Positions 54,985-62,647 of a DNA stretch of 64,000 nt are shown here, in pieces. A program made the translations under genes and the position numbers. The DNA is from Luoshenia tenuis (GTDB lineage Bacteria > Bacillota > Clostridia > Christensenellales > GCA-900066905): positions 372,001-436,000 of the forward strand of contig NZ_JACRSO010000003.1 in assembly GCF_014384745.1 (NCBI RefSeq), read 5' to 3'. The notes beneath the pieces were generated by a model. That model did not search any database, was not told where the DNA came from, and was given only the letters and a program-made list of their open reading frames with translations. The stretch's first letter is position 1; each line of letters opens with the position of its first letter.

Positions 54985-55566
54985 ATGGCCGAGGAAATGC
55001 TGACGATATATGACGATGATTTAAACCCCGTGGGCGAGCTGCCCCGGGCCCAGGCCCATGGTACGCAGCACTGGCACCGGGTGGTGCACGTGTGGCTGTA
55101 CGGGACCTTCCGCAGGGAGAAATGCGTATTTTTGCAAAAGCGCGCGGCACAGAAAAAAACCTATCCCGGGTTTTACGACGCCGGCACCACCGGGCATATA
55201 TCGGCCGGGGAGACGCCGGAGCAGGCCGCCCTGCGGGAGGTGCGCGAAGAGGTGGGCCTTGCGCTGCAGGCCCAGGATTTGACGGAGCTGGGCCAGTGCC
55301 GGGAGGACGAGGCGGGCGACCGGGAGGTGGCCACGGTATTTCTGGCCCGGGCAAGCGCGCAGGACTTTGCCCCCGGCGAGGAGGTCGAGGGGATGATCGC
55401 CATGCCGCTTGGCCGCTTTGAATCCCTGGTGCGGCGGGAAAAGGACGGGGCCGCGGCCCGCACGCTTAGCGGGGAGCGGGTGTTTTTGACCCGGGATAAG
55501 CTCTGCCGGCACCCGGAATCGGCCCTGCTGGCCATCAGGGCCCTGCAGGCGATCAAGGAGGAATAG
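54985..55566 (+). CDS. Nudix hydrolase (IPP-isomerase-like, YfcD type)
   Basis: A 193-residue Nudix protein with an intact box GHISAGETPEQAALREVREE-VGL, so it should be catalytic, unlike the one at 41161. The N-terminal YDDDLNPVGELPRAQAHGTQ, HWHRVVHVWL pattern is that of the IPP-isomerase-like group that acts on nucleoside diphosphate or related substrates; true isoprenoid function is not implied. ATG 54985 has AAGGAGG nine bases upstream. Four bases separate its stop from the sulfatase start. Confidence 0.92.
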   Translation: MAEEMLTIYDDDLNPVGELPRAQAHGTQHWHRVVHVWLYGTFRREKCVFLQKRAAQKKTYPGFYDAGTTGHISAGETPEQAALREVREEVGLALQAQDLTELGQCREDEAGDREVATVFLARASAQDFAPGEEVEGMIAMPLGRFESLVRREKDGAAARTLSGERVFLTRDKLCRHPESALLAIRALQAIKEE

Positions 55567-55570
55567 TAAA

Positions 55571-57052
55571 ATGGCAGATAAGCGGCAGATCCTCTTTTTA
55601 ATGACCGATACCACCCGGTGGGATATGCTGGGCTGCTACGGCAATGCCGCCATGCACACCCCCAACTTGGACGCGCTGGCGGCGCGGGGCACCCGGTTTG
55701 AACGGGCCTATACCTGCCAGCCGGTGTGCGGGCCGGCCCGCAGCGCCATCTTTACCGGGCTTTACCCTCACTCCTGCGGCGGGTGGACCAACTCGGTGGC
55801 GCTGGCGGCGGACGTCAAGACCCTGGGGCAGCGGCTGACCGAGGCGGGCGTGCACTGCGGCTACATCGGCAAATGGCACCTGGACGGGGGCGATTACTTT
55901 GGCAACGGCGTCTGCCCCGAAGGGTGGGACGCGGATTACTGGTACGATATGCGCTGCTATTTGGAGGAACTGACCGAGGAGGAGCGGCGCTACTCCCGAG
56001 TGGAGGGCAACCCCGTAAAGCCCGAATTTACCTATGGCTACCGGGTGGCCGACCGGGCGGTGCGCTTTTTGCAGGAGAACGGCGGGGAGGACTTCTTTTT
56101 GACCGTCAGCCTGGATGAGCCTCACGGCCCCTCGCTCTGCCCCGAGCCCTTTGCCTCCATGTTTGAGAATTATCAGTTCCCCAAAAGCGCCAATGTGTGG
56201 GACGATCTGCAGAATAAGCCGCCCCACCAGCGGGCCTGGGCGGGGGAGAACCTGAAGCGGGATGCGGACGCGCTGAAGCTGACCCCGCGCTACCTTTTGG
56301 GCTGCAATGCCTTTGCCGACCAGCAGCTGGGCCGGGTGATCGATGCCGCGCGGGAGTTGGCGCCCGATGCGATGATCGTATTCACCTCGGATCACGGGGA
56401 CTTTATCGGCTCCCACGCCTTAAGCGGCAAGGGCCCGGCGGGGTATGAGGAGATCTGCCACATCCCCCTGATCATAGCGGGCGGCGCGGCGCTGGAGGGA
56501 AGGGTGTATCCCCACCCGGTCTCCCATATCGACCTGGCGCCCACCCTATTGCATTACATGGGGGTGGCGGCGCCCACCCTGCCGGGGCACGACCTGGCGC
56601 CCGCGCTGGCGGGCGGGGCGGAGCCGGTGGATGAGCAGGTGTTCTTTGAATTTGGCCGCTATGAGGTGGACCACGACGGGTTCGGGGGCTTCCAGCCCAT
56701 GCGGGCGGCCTTTGACGGGCGCTATAAGCTGGTGGTGAACCTGCTGAGCACCGACGAGCTGTACGACCTACAAGAGGACCCCTGCGAGATGGAGAACCTC
56801 ATCGGCCGGGAGGATACCGCCGCGGTGCGGGACGCCCTGCACGACCGGATTTTGGAGATGATGAACCGCACCCGGGACCCCTTCCGGGGCTATTATTGGG
56901 AGCGGCGGCCTTGGCGGGCGGACGCGCGGCCCGCGACTTGGGCCTATACCGGCTATACCCGACAAAAGGAGACCGAGCCGGGGGAAGCGCGCCAGCTGGA
57001 TTACGATACCGGGATGCCCATGGAAGAGGCCACCCGCTTTAAAAAGGTGTAG
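55571..57052 (+). CDS. Sulfatase (alkaline phosphatase superfamily)
   Basis: A 493-residue type I sulfatase. The formylglycine motif is C53-G-P-A-R57 in QPVCGPARSAIFTG, preceded by the metal site LFLMTDTTRWDMLGCYG and followed by GKWHLDGGDYF and VFTSDHGDFIGSH. It hydrolyses sulfate esters, probably of host or dietary glycans in the cytoplasm because there is no signal peptide. Activity needs conversion of Cys53 by an anaerobic sulfatase-maturating enzyme, for which I see no gene here. Last gene of the six-gene block; ATG follows AAGGAGG. Confidence 0.93.
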   Translation: MADKRQILFLMTDTTRWDMLGCYGNAAMHTPNLDALAARGTRFERAYTCQPVCGPARSAIFTGLYPHSCGGWTNSVALAADVKTLGQRLTEAGVHCGYIGKWHLDGGDYFGNGVCPEGWDADYWYDMRCYLEELTEEERRYSRVEGNPVKPEFTYGYRVADRAVRFLQENGGEDFFLTVSLDEPHGPSLCPEPFASMFENYQFPKSANVWDDLQNKPPHQRAWAGENLKRDADALKLTPRYLLGCNAFADQQLGRVIDAARELAPDAMIVFTSDHGDFIGSHALSGKGPAGYEEICHIPLIIAGGAALEGRVYPHPVSHIDLAPTLLHYMGVAAPTLPGHDLAPALAGGAEPVDEQVFFEFGRYEVDHDGFGGFQPMRAAFDGRYKLVVNLLSTDELYDLQEDPCEMENLIGREDTAAVRDALHDRILEMMNRTRDPFRGYYWERRPWRADARPATWAYTGYTRQKETEPGEARQLDYDTGMPMEEATRFKKV

Positions 57053-57084
57053 GGGTTCGGCTTGGCCTTATCGCGCCGTCTTTC

Positions 57085-57213
57085 TGAGTGCAGCGAGGAA
57101 TTTCGAGGGAAGACCGCTGGGAAGGTTTTTCCACAGGCGCTGTGGGGAGGCGGAGCGGGGCATGTGACGCGAGAGATTCTTCGCGGTGCCTGCGGGCTCT
57201 TCAATGACGGGGA
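57085..57213 (+). repeat. Repeat pair member A (R2-related)
   Basis: GAGCAGCGAGGAATTTCG to TTCAATGACGGGGAA. A matching copy with the same GGCGCTGTGGGGAGGCGG core lies at 57960-58078, about 875 bases away in the same orientation, flanking yjdF. Confidence 0.75.
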
Positions 57214-57312
57214 AAGGCTATGCGTACTTACGCGACATATGCCCCGCTTACACGGCGGGGAAAGGATATAAAGATTGAAAGAGGTGCTTGAACAGAAGAA
57301 AACAAGCTGATC

Positions 57313-57420
57313 TTACGCAAAGGGGAAAACACAGTCCCGGTTGGTAGTCCGGGCGCGGCTTCAAGCAAGCTGCCAGTAACCTGCCTCCTTGGTTGTCCAC
57401 CCTTTGCGGTTTAAAATAAA
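57313..57420 (+). promoter_or_regulatory. yjdF (azaaromatic-sensing) riboswitch
   Basis: A structured leader lies just upstream of yjdF. CGCAAAGGG (57316-57324) pairs with CCCTTTGCG (57400-57408), closing a domain that contains CCCGG/CCGGG (57336-57340/57349-57353) and GCGGCTT/AAGCTGC-type stems, with single-stranded purine-rich TTAAAATAAAGGAGG after it. Known yjdF motif RNAs sit in exactly this position and bind azaaromatic compounds to turn the gene on. Confidence 0.8.
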
Positions 57421-57430
57421 GGAGGAAATG

Positions 57431-57850
57431 ATGGAACAGGTAAAAGCGACGCTGACGGTGCTGTTTGAGGACCCTTTTTGGGTGGGCGTGTATGAGCGGG
57501 AGAGCGGCGGGCGCTATGGCGCCTGTAAGCTGACCTTTGGCGCGGAGCCCAGGGACTATGAGGTGTATGCCGCCCTGCTGCAAAACTGGGAGCGTTTGGA
57601 ACCGGGACAGGAAATGGCCGCGCAGGCGGCAGCGCAAAGGCGGATCAACCCCAAACGGATGCAGCGGGCCGCCCGGCGGCAGATGCAGGACGCGGGCGTG
57701 GGCACCCGGGCCCAGCAGGCGCTGAAGTTGCAACAGGCGGCGGGGAAGCTGGCCCGACGCAGGCGGACCCGCGAAGAGCGGGAGCGGGAGGCGCGGCGGC
57801 AGTTTGCCCTGCGCCAGCAGCGCAAAAAAGATAAGCACAAAGGGCACTGA
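57431..57850 (+). CDS. yjdF: YjdF family protein (DUF2992)
   Basis: A 139-residue protein: MEQVKATLTVLFEDPFWVGV, YERESGGRYGACKLTFGAEPR then NWERLEPGQEMA and a very basic Arg/Lys/Ala-rich C-terminal half (KRMQRAARRQMQ, RRRRTREERE). This matches YjdF, the gene controlled by the azaaromatic riboswitch class; its biochemical role is unknown. ATG 57431 lies five bases after AAAGGAGG; the ATG at 57428 is too close. A terminator follows. Confidence 0.92.
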   Translation: MEQVKATLTVLFEDPFWVGVYERESGGRYGACKLTFGAEPRDYEVYAALLQNWERLEPGQEMAAQAAAQRRINPKRMQRAARRQMQDAGVGTRAQQALKLQQAAGKLARRRRTREEREREARRQFALRQQRKKDKHKGH

Positions 57851-57871
57851 GGCAGCGCGAAACAAAACGGG

Positions 57872-57905
57872 AGCCGGCCGGATCGAGCGATCTGGCCGGC
57901 TTTTT
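57872..57905 (+). terminator. Terminator after yjdF
   Basis: AGCCGGCC / GGCCGGCT with an inner GATC/GATC stem and TTTTT. Confidence 0.93.
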
Positions 57906-57959
57906 ATGAAGTGGAACCCGCAAAATAAAGGCTGAAACCGTGCTGCGCACAGATGGATT

Positions 57960-58078
57960 TTGTCGCGCGGGAGAAGCGACCGCTGGGACGGGCGTTTCCA
58001 TGGCGCTGTGGGGAGGCGGGGCGGGGCAGGTAACGCAGGAGATTCTTCGCAGGCCTGCGGCCTTGCGTTTCAATGACA
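57960..58078 (+). repeat. Repeat pair member B (R2-related)
   Basis: Direct copy of 57085-57213: GACCGCTGGGA...GGCGCTGTGGGGAGGCGGGGCGGG, ending TTTCAATGACAAGGAAAG. Confidence 0.75.
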
Positions 58079-58261
58079 AGGAAAGGGCGAGGTGCAATGG
58101 GGGAATGAGTGAAGGTTTTTCAGTCCGGTTCGAGCGGGAAGATATAGATGGAAGGGTATAGGTTTTCGTTCAGTAGAGAACCAAGGCATAATGCGAAATA
58201 GGGAGGAAAGTTAGGGAACGTGTTTTATATGTTAAGGGAGCGCGGAACGAACGCCGCCGGT

Positions 58262-58640
58262 GGAAATCTATAGTGCCCGCGCCCGGTGGGCGATGAAGGG
58301 CACGATGATTTCTGTGAGCGTAAGTTGAGGGCAAGTGCCCTTTGGCACGAAGGCCGAAACCTCAGCGAACAGAGGTGGCCCCAGAGATGGTCCCGGTAAG
58401 TGAGTGCAGCGCTCTGTGAGCATGAGACAAGGGCGAGCGGACAACGTGCCGCGAAGCCTGCGTCCATAGCGAACAGAGGGGGCGTAAGCAGGGGGATTCC
58501 GATTTCCCCCTTTAGGCTAAAGCCCCTCTGTTCACTGTGGGTTTGCCCATCGCGGCGTGCCGGCCGCTCGGGCGCACCTCACGTTCACAGAAATCATCGC
58601 GCCCTTTTCCCGCCACTGGCGGCGGGCGCTATAGATTTCC
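58262..58640. repeat. 380-bp element with ~65-bp inverted arms
   Basis: The left arm (58262-58329, GGAAATCTATAGTGCCCGC...GATTTCTGTGAGCGT) and right arm (58578-58640, reading inward ACGTTCACAGAAATC...GCTATAGATTTCC) are near-perfect inverted copies. Between them are two diverged copies of a ~95-base unit (ending GCGAACAGAGG) and a third copy inverted next to the right arm. No reading frame. Structure resembles a non-autonomous mobile element. Confidence 0.8.
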
Positions 58641-58822
58641 CCAAACGGCCACTCCGAGGTGGGGACGGAGGTTTTTCAAACCCTCCGATGCTGATGAACC
58701 AATTAATTTTCCAGCCGTTTCGCTTATGTTATGCCTTTTGACTTAATCCACACTTGCCTCCCTCTGACGAGGGAGGTGGCGCACCCAAAGGGTGCGCCGG
58801 AGGGAGAGATGACGCCGAGCGA
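58641..58822 (-). repeat. R1 dispersed repeat, full inverted copy
   Basis: The reverse complement matches 3842-4039 over the whole length, including the ACGGAGTGGCCGTTT end, and abuts the right arm of the 380-bp element. Confidence 0.9.
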
Positions 58823-58859
58823 AAACCCATAGGTTTATGCGCAGGCAGCAGGCTACCCT

Positions 58860-58997
58860 TGTCATTCCGAGCGTAAGCGAGGAATCTCGTTACAACCTCT
58901 CGCTTGTGGCCTGCATCCTCGCAGTCCCGATAAAGCGCCTCTTTCCAGCTACGCCATCAGATTCTTCACTCCGGCTTCGCCTTCGTTCTGAATGACA
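58860..58997 (+). repeat. R2 MITE-like element, complete (138 bp)
   Basis: TGTCATTCCGAGCGTAAGC at the left and CTTCGTTCTGAATGACA at the right; shares the TTCGGCTTCGCC-type right third with the copy at 51796. Confidence 0.9.
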
Positions 58998-59143
58998 CAC
59001 TTGCGTATAAAGGTATACTATATTTGTCATTCCAAGAGCAGCGAGGAATCCTGAAGGTTAGCCGCTGAGGGTAGCTTGCGCTCGGTCGCGGTGGAGTTGG
59101 ATAGAGCGCTGTTGCTAAAGCGGGAGGGGGCCCTGGCAAAGGC

Positions 59144-59171
59144 AAAGCCCCCGCACGTTGGCGGGGGCTTT
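59144..59171 (-). terminator. Terminator of the GH3 gene
   Basis: AAAGCCCCCGC / GCGGGGGCTTT with a six-base loop, 17 bases past the minus-strand stop codon. Confidence 0.85.
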
Positions 59172-59187
59172 GGCGAATCTTTTGGCG

Positions 59188-61440
59188 TCAGCCGCCCAGG
59201 GCGGCGTTCATCTTGTCGATCAGGCCGCGCAGACGGTCGTTATCAAAATCAGCGCCCACAAAGCTGCGGACCGAGCGCAGCGGCAGGTTGAGCATCACGT
59301 GCAGCATCATATCGTCCTTAGCCTTTTCGTCCTCCAGGTCCAGGTCGGGCATCATCTGCCCCAGCAGCTTTTTGGCGGCCGGGCCGGTGCGCGGGTCGGC
59401 CAGCAGGTCGCCCACGGTCCAGTTCTCGTGCACCTGTACGGGAGCTTGGGCGGGATTTTGGAATCGCACCTGGCCGGTCAAGCGGATATCCCGGGAGGAG
59501 GCGCCCACTAAAATCTCAAACGTACCATCGGCCGCGCGCCAGGCATGGCTTTCCACATCGTAAAAGGCAAAGGCGCGCATATCAAGGGTCAGGGTCACTT
59601 CCTTTTCTTCGCCTGGCTGCAGGGTTACCTTGGCAAAGCCGCGCAGCTCTTTATCCGGCCGCAGGGCCGCGCCGGTGCAGTCCCGCACGTAGAGCTGGAC
59701 GATCTCCTTGCCCGGGCGGGAGCCAGTGTTTTTCACCTTGAGGCGGCAGGTCAGGGTATCGTCCGGGCCCAGGGTATCGGCGCTTAAGCAAAGATCGCTG
59801 TAGGCGAACTGGGTGTAGCTTAGGCCAAAGCCAAAGGGGAAGCGCACCGGCATCTTTTTACTGTCGTAATACCGGTAGCCCACAAACACGCCCTCCCGGT
59901 ATTCCACGGTATCCTTGACGCCGGGGAAGTTGAGGTAAGAGGGGTTATCCTCCAAGCGCAGGGGGAAGGTCTCGGCCAGCTTGCCGCAGGGGCTGCAATC
60001 GCCAAAGAGCAGGTCCACCGTGGCGGCGCCCACGGCCTGCCCGCCCAGATACCCTTCCAGCAGGGCGTTGACCTGATCGATCCAAGGGGTCTCCACCGGC
60101 GAACCGTTGTACAGCACCACCACCGTATTGGGCTGGGCCGCGGCCACGGCCTCGATCAAGGCGTTATGGCTCTGGGGCATGCGCATGTGCGTGCGGTCAT
60201 ACCCCTCGGACTCAAAGGCGTCCGGAAGGCCGGCGAACACCACGGCCACATCCGCCGCCTTTGCCACGGATACGGCTTGCGCAATCAGCGCCGGGTCGGG
60301 CGTTTCCCCCTCCAAAGAATAGCCGGGGGCATAAGTTACGTTGAAGCGCCCCTGGGCCGCCTCCAGCGCGCCGGTCACCTTGGTGGCGTTGATGTGGGAG
60401 CTGCCGCCCCCCTGGTAGCGAGGCGTTTTAGCAAACGCGCCGATAAAGGCCACCTTTTGCTCCTTGGCGATGGGCAGGGCGCCCTGGTTTTTCAGCAGCA
60501 CCATGCTCTCCCTGGCCACCTTGCGGGCCAGCTGGTTTTGCGCATCCAGATCGCAAACGGTGGGCTTGTGATTTTGCAGGTAGCGCAGGGTGATGTTTAA
60601 GATGCGCTCCACCGCCCGGTCCAGCACGGCCTCGTCCAGCCGCCCTTCGCGCACGGCGCGCACGATCTCCCGGTCGTTCACCCCGCCGCTGGCGGGCATC
60701 TCCAGCTCCAGCCCGGCTTTCAGGCCCTTGACCCGGTCGTTGCAGGCGCCCCAGTCGGTCATCGCATAGCCCTCAAAGCCCCATTCATCCCGCAGCACAT
60801 CGGTGAGCAGCCACTTGTTCTCGGAGGCAAATTCGCCATTGATGCGGTTATACGAGCACATCACCGTCCAGGGCTGGGCCTTTTTTACCGCCCGCTCAAA
60901 GGCGGGGAAGTAGATCTCCCGCAGGGTGCGCTCATCCACCTGGGAAGAGGAGGTCATCCGCCGGTACTCCTGGTTGTTGGCGGCAAAGTGCTTCAGGCTG
61001 GTGCCCACATTTTGGCTTTGCACGCCCCGGATGTGGGCGGCGGCCATCTCGCCGGCCAGGCAGGGATCCTCAGAGAAGTACTCAAAATTGCGTCCGCACA
61101 GCGGGCTGCGCTTGATGTTGACCGCCGGGCCCAGCAGCACGCTGACGTCCTCGGCCTGGCACATCTGCCCCAGGGCCGCGCCCATTTCCTCCAGAAGGGC
61201 GGTATCAAAAGAGCAGGCCGTGGCCGAGGCCGCCGGGAAGCAGACCGCCGGCACGCTGAGCTTCAGGCCCAGATGATCCGCCTCGGAGGCCTGCTTGCGC
61301 AGCCCGTGGGGCCCGTCGCACACCATCACGCCGGGCAGGCCGAGCCGCTGCACCGATTTGAGATGCCAAAAATCCTCCCCGGAGCACAGGCCCGCCTTTT
61401 CCTCCAGGGTGAGTTGGGAGATGATCTCTTTTACCGTCAT
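59188..61440 (-). CDS. Glycoside hydrolase family 3 beta-glucosidase
   Basis: A 750-residue GH3 enzyme. Domain order: (beta/alpha)8 barrel with the nucleophile Asp in GYAMTDWGACNDRVKG, a sandwich domain with TLKHFAANNQEYRRM upstream and GRLDEAVLDRAVERIL, then PVETPWIDQVNALLEGYLG and a C-terminal fibronectin-III-like domain (GSRPGKEIVQLYVRDCTG). No signal peptide, so it acts inside the cell on imported beta-glucosides or xylosides. GAAAGGAGC precedes the ATG. A slight extra C-terminal region of about 60 residues follows the Fn3 part. No sugar transporter is adjacent. Confidence 0.95.
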   Translation of the reverse strand: MTVKEIISQLTLEEKAGLCSGEDFWHLKSVQRLGLPGVMVCDGPHGLRKQASEADHLGLKLSVPAVCFPAASATACSFDTALLEEMGAALGQMCQAEDVSVLLGPAVNIKRSPLCGRNFEYFSEDPCLAGEMAAAHIRGVQSQNVGTSLKHFAANNQEYRRMTSSSQVDERTLREIYFPAFERAVKKAQPWTVMCSYNRINGEFASENKWLLTDVLRDEWGFEGYAMTDWGACNDRVKGLKAGLELEMPASGGVNDREIVRAVREGRLDEAVLDRAVERILNITLRYLQNHKPTVCDLDAQNQLARKVARESMVLLKNQGALPIAKEQKVAFIGAFAKTPRYQGGGSSHINATKVTGALEAAQGRFNVTYAPGYSLEGETPDPALIAQAVSVAKAADVAVVFAGLPDAFESEGYDRTHMRMPQSHNALIEAVAAAQPNTVVVLYNGSPVETPWIDQVNALLEGYLGGQAVGAATVDLLFGDCSPCGKLAETFPLRLEDNPSYLNFPGVKDTVEYREGVFVGYRYYDSKKMPVRFPFGFGLSYTQFAYSDLCLSADTLGPDDTLTCRLKVKNTGSRPGKEIVQLYVRDCTGAALRPDKELRGFAKVTLQPGEEKEVTLTLDMRAFAFYDVESHAWRAADGTFEILVGASSRDIRLTGQVRFQNPAQAPVQVHENWTVGDLLADPRTGPAAKKLLGQMMPDLDLEDEKAKDDMMLHVMLNLPLRSVRSFVGADFDNDRLRGLIDKMNAALGG

Positions 61441-61489
61441 GCGTTAACGCTCCTTTCAAAGCCCGAAAAAGGCTTATCCGCTTTTCTCC

Positions 61490-61518
61490 ATTGTAACGCG
61501 AAACAAAGGGGTTGTCTA
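61490..61518 (-). promoter_or_regulatory. Promoter of the GH3 gene
   Basis: On the minus strand TAGACA, a 17-base spacer and TACAAT (61495-61490), 50 bases before the ATG. A GCGTTAACGC palindrome sits at the start codon. Confidence 0.7.
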
Positions 61519-61874
61519 GGTGTAAACCCTTTGCAAATTTTGGGGAACAGCCGCCCGCACAGCGCGCGGGCGTGGCGGGTGAAAGATGGGGCAAGCGCAA
61601 GGGTAAGGTGGAAAAGCGCATGGGCAGGATGGGGCAAGCGGAGCTGGACCGCATCGATCAAAGTCGGGCCAAGCGAATATAAAGAAATTCTTCGCAAGGT
61701 TCGGAACGACATTTATTCTGCTGAGGACGGCAGATTTCTCCCGGCACAAGAGCACGGGGATAGCGGGAGTTGTTGGGGGGATAAACGGCCCGCCTGGCGC
61801 CAAGCGTTTGGGAAAGTGATTTTTTACATTGGCTGTAAGGTCAAAGGGAGGGGGGAATTGTGATGGAAAAAACG

Positions 61875-61904
61875 GCAAGGGCAGGGAATTTTCCCTGCCC
61901 TTGC
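61875..61904 (-). terminator. Orphan minus-strand terminator
   Basis: GCAAGGGCAGGGAA / TTCCCTGCCCTTGC with a two-base loop; reading on the minus strand the stem is followed by CGTTTTTTCC. No recognised minus-strand gene ends here. Confidence 0.75.
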
Positions 61905-62198
61905 GCTTGCATCTATCCAATTTATCTTTTGATGGGCCTTGAGGCGCCCGCCCTTTACCCCGCCTTTGGGGGCCTGTGGCGGCGGGCGCATGCATCGCCG
62001 GCGATAGAGTCCCCCAAAAGGCGGCGCCCTTTTTTCCGCGGCTGGGGGGAGGTATGATCAATCTATCTATATTCTATCGGAGGAAAAGCATCTTCTCCTT
62101 TCCGTTCGTTTTGGGGCGCTTGGGCCCCGCGTCTTGTGGCATGTATATTGCGGCAAAGCCGTCTTTATCTATGTGAGAGAGAAGGGGTTGATTCGGGT

Positions 62199-62324
62199 TT
62201 ACCGCCGCAAAAAAACCGGGGCAGCCAAAACGATGGCGCCTGGCGGCGGGCCCGCCGGTACTTGTACCTCGCTATCTTCCATAACCTCGTTCACTTCCTT
62301 TCTCCGGGCCGCCCCTTTATCCAT
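62199..62324 (-). CDS. Possible small peptide gene
   Basis: A 41-residue frame, MDKGAARRKEVNEVMEDSEV then QVPAGPPPGAIVLAAPVFLRR, with a charged N-terminal half and a Pro/Ala hydrophobic C-terminal half. AAAGGAA lies before an internal ATG at 62282. It is the only frame that could use the minus-strand terminator at 61875. Support is weak: no clear promoter and no known family. Confidence 0.25.
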   Translation of the reverse strand: MDKGAARRKEVNEVMEDSEVQVPAGPPPGAIVLAAPVFLRR

Positions 62325-62496
62325 TATAACTTTGGGGGTTCCCCGTTTCGTTATATTGAATATATCAGGGGGTTATGACCAATTCGTGAGTAAGTTTTTA
62401 ATAAACTGTTACGACACCATTTTTTTACAAGCCTGAACGGAATGTGAAATTCTGCCAATTCGTGCAGGGAATGTAAAGATTATTTAGCAGCCTAAA

Positions 62497-62525
62497 TTGT
62501 TTTTTGCCGCTATCCGTGCTATGAT
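62497..62525 (+). promoter_or_regulatory. Promoter of the last MATE gene
   Basis: TTGTTT (62497-62502), 17-base spacer, TATGAT (62520-62525), giving a leader of about 115 bases. Confidence 0.55.
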
Positions 62526-62647
62526 TAAAAGTACGCTAATATCGGTGTTTGGCGCATTCGCCGCGCGGCTGTCGGGGGCAGGCCGTGCGGCTTTTGGCCG
62601 CCCGGGCGGGGACACCATCATTTCACAATTCGGGGGGAGAGGGACGA

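Larger units (their letters stand above)
57906..59187. other. 1.3 kb of composite repeats without genes
   Basis: No coding evidence. In order: repeat pair member B (57960-58078), a 380-bp element with long inverted arms (58262-58640), an inverted full R1 (58641-58822), a complete R2 (58860-58997), another R2 fragment (59019-59058) and the terminator of the GH3 gene. Confidence 0.85.
61519..62647. other. Spacer with an R2 fragment, an orphan terminator and one possible small gene
   Basis: No convincing plus-strand gene. A GAAATTCTTCGC...GGAACGACA stretch at 61681-61712 is a worn R2. A strong minus-strand hairpin is at 61875-61904 and a 41-residue minus-strand frame at 62199-62324. GGCGGCGGGCGC...CGATAGAGTCCCCC near 61980-62015 resembles the right arm of the 380-bp element. 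Confidence 0.6.
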
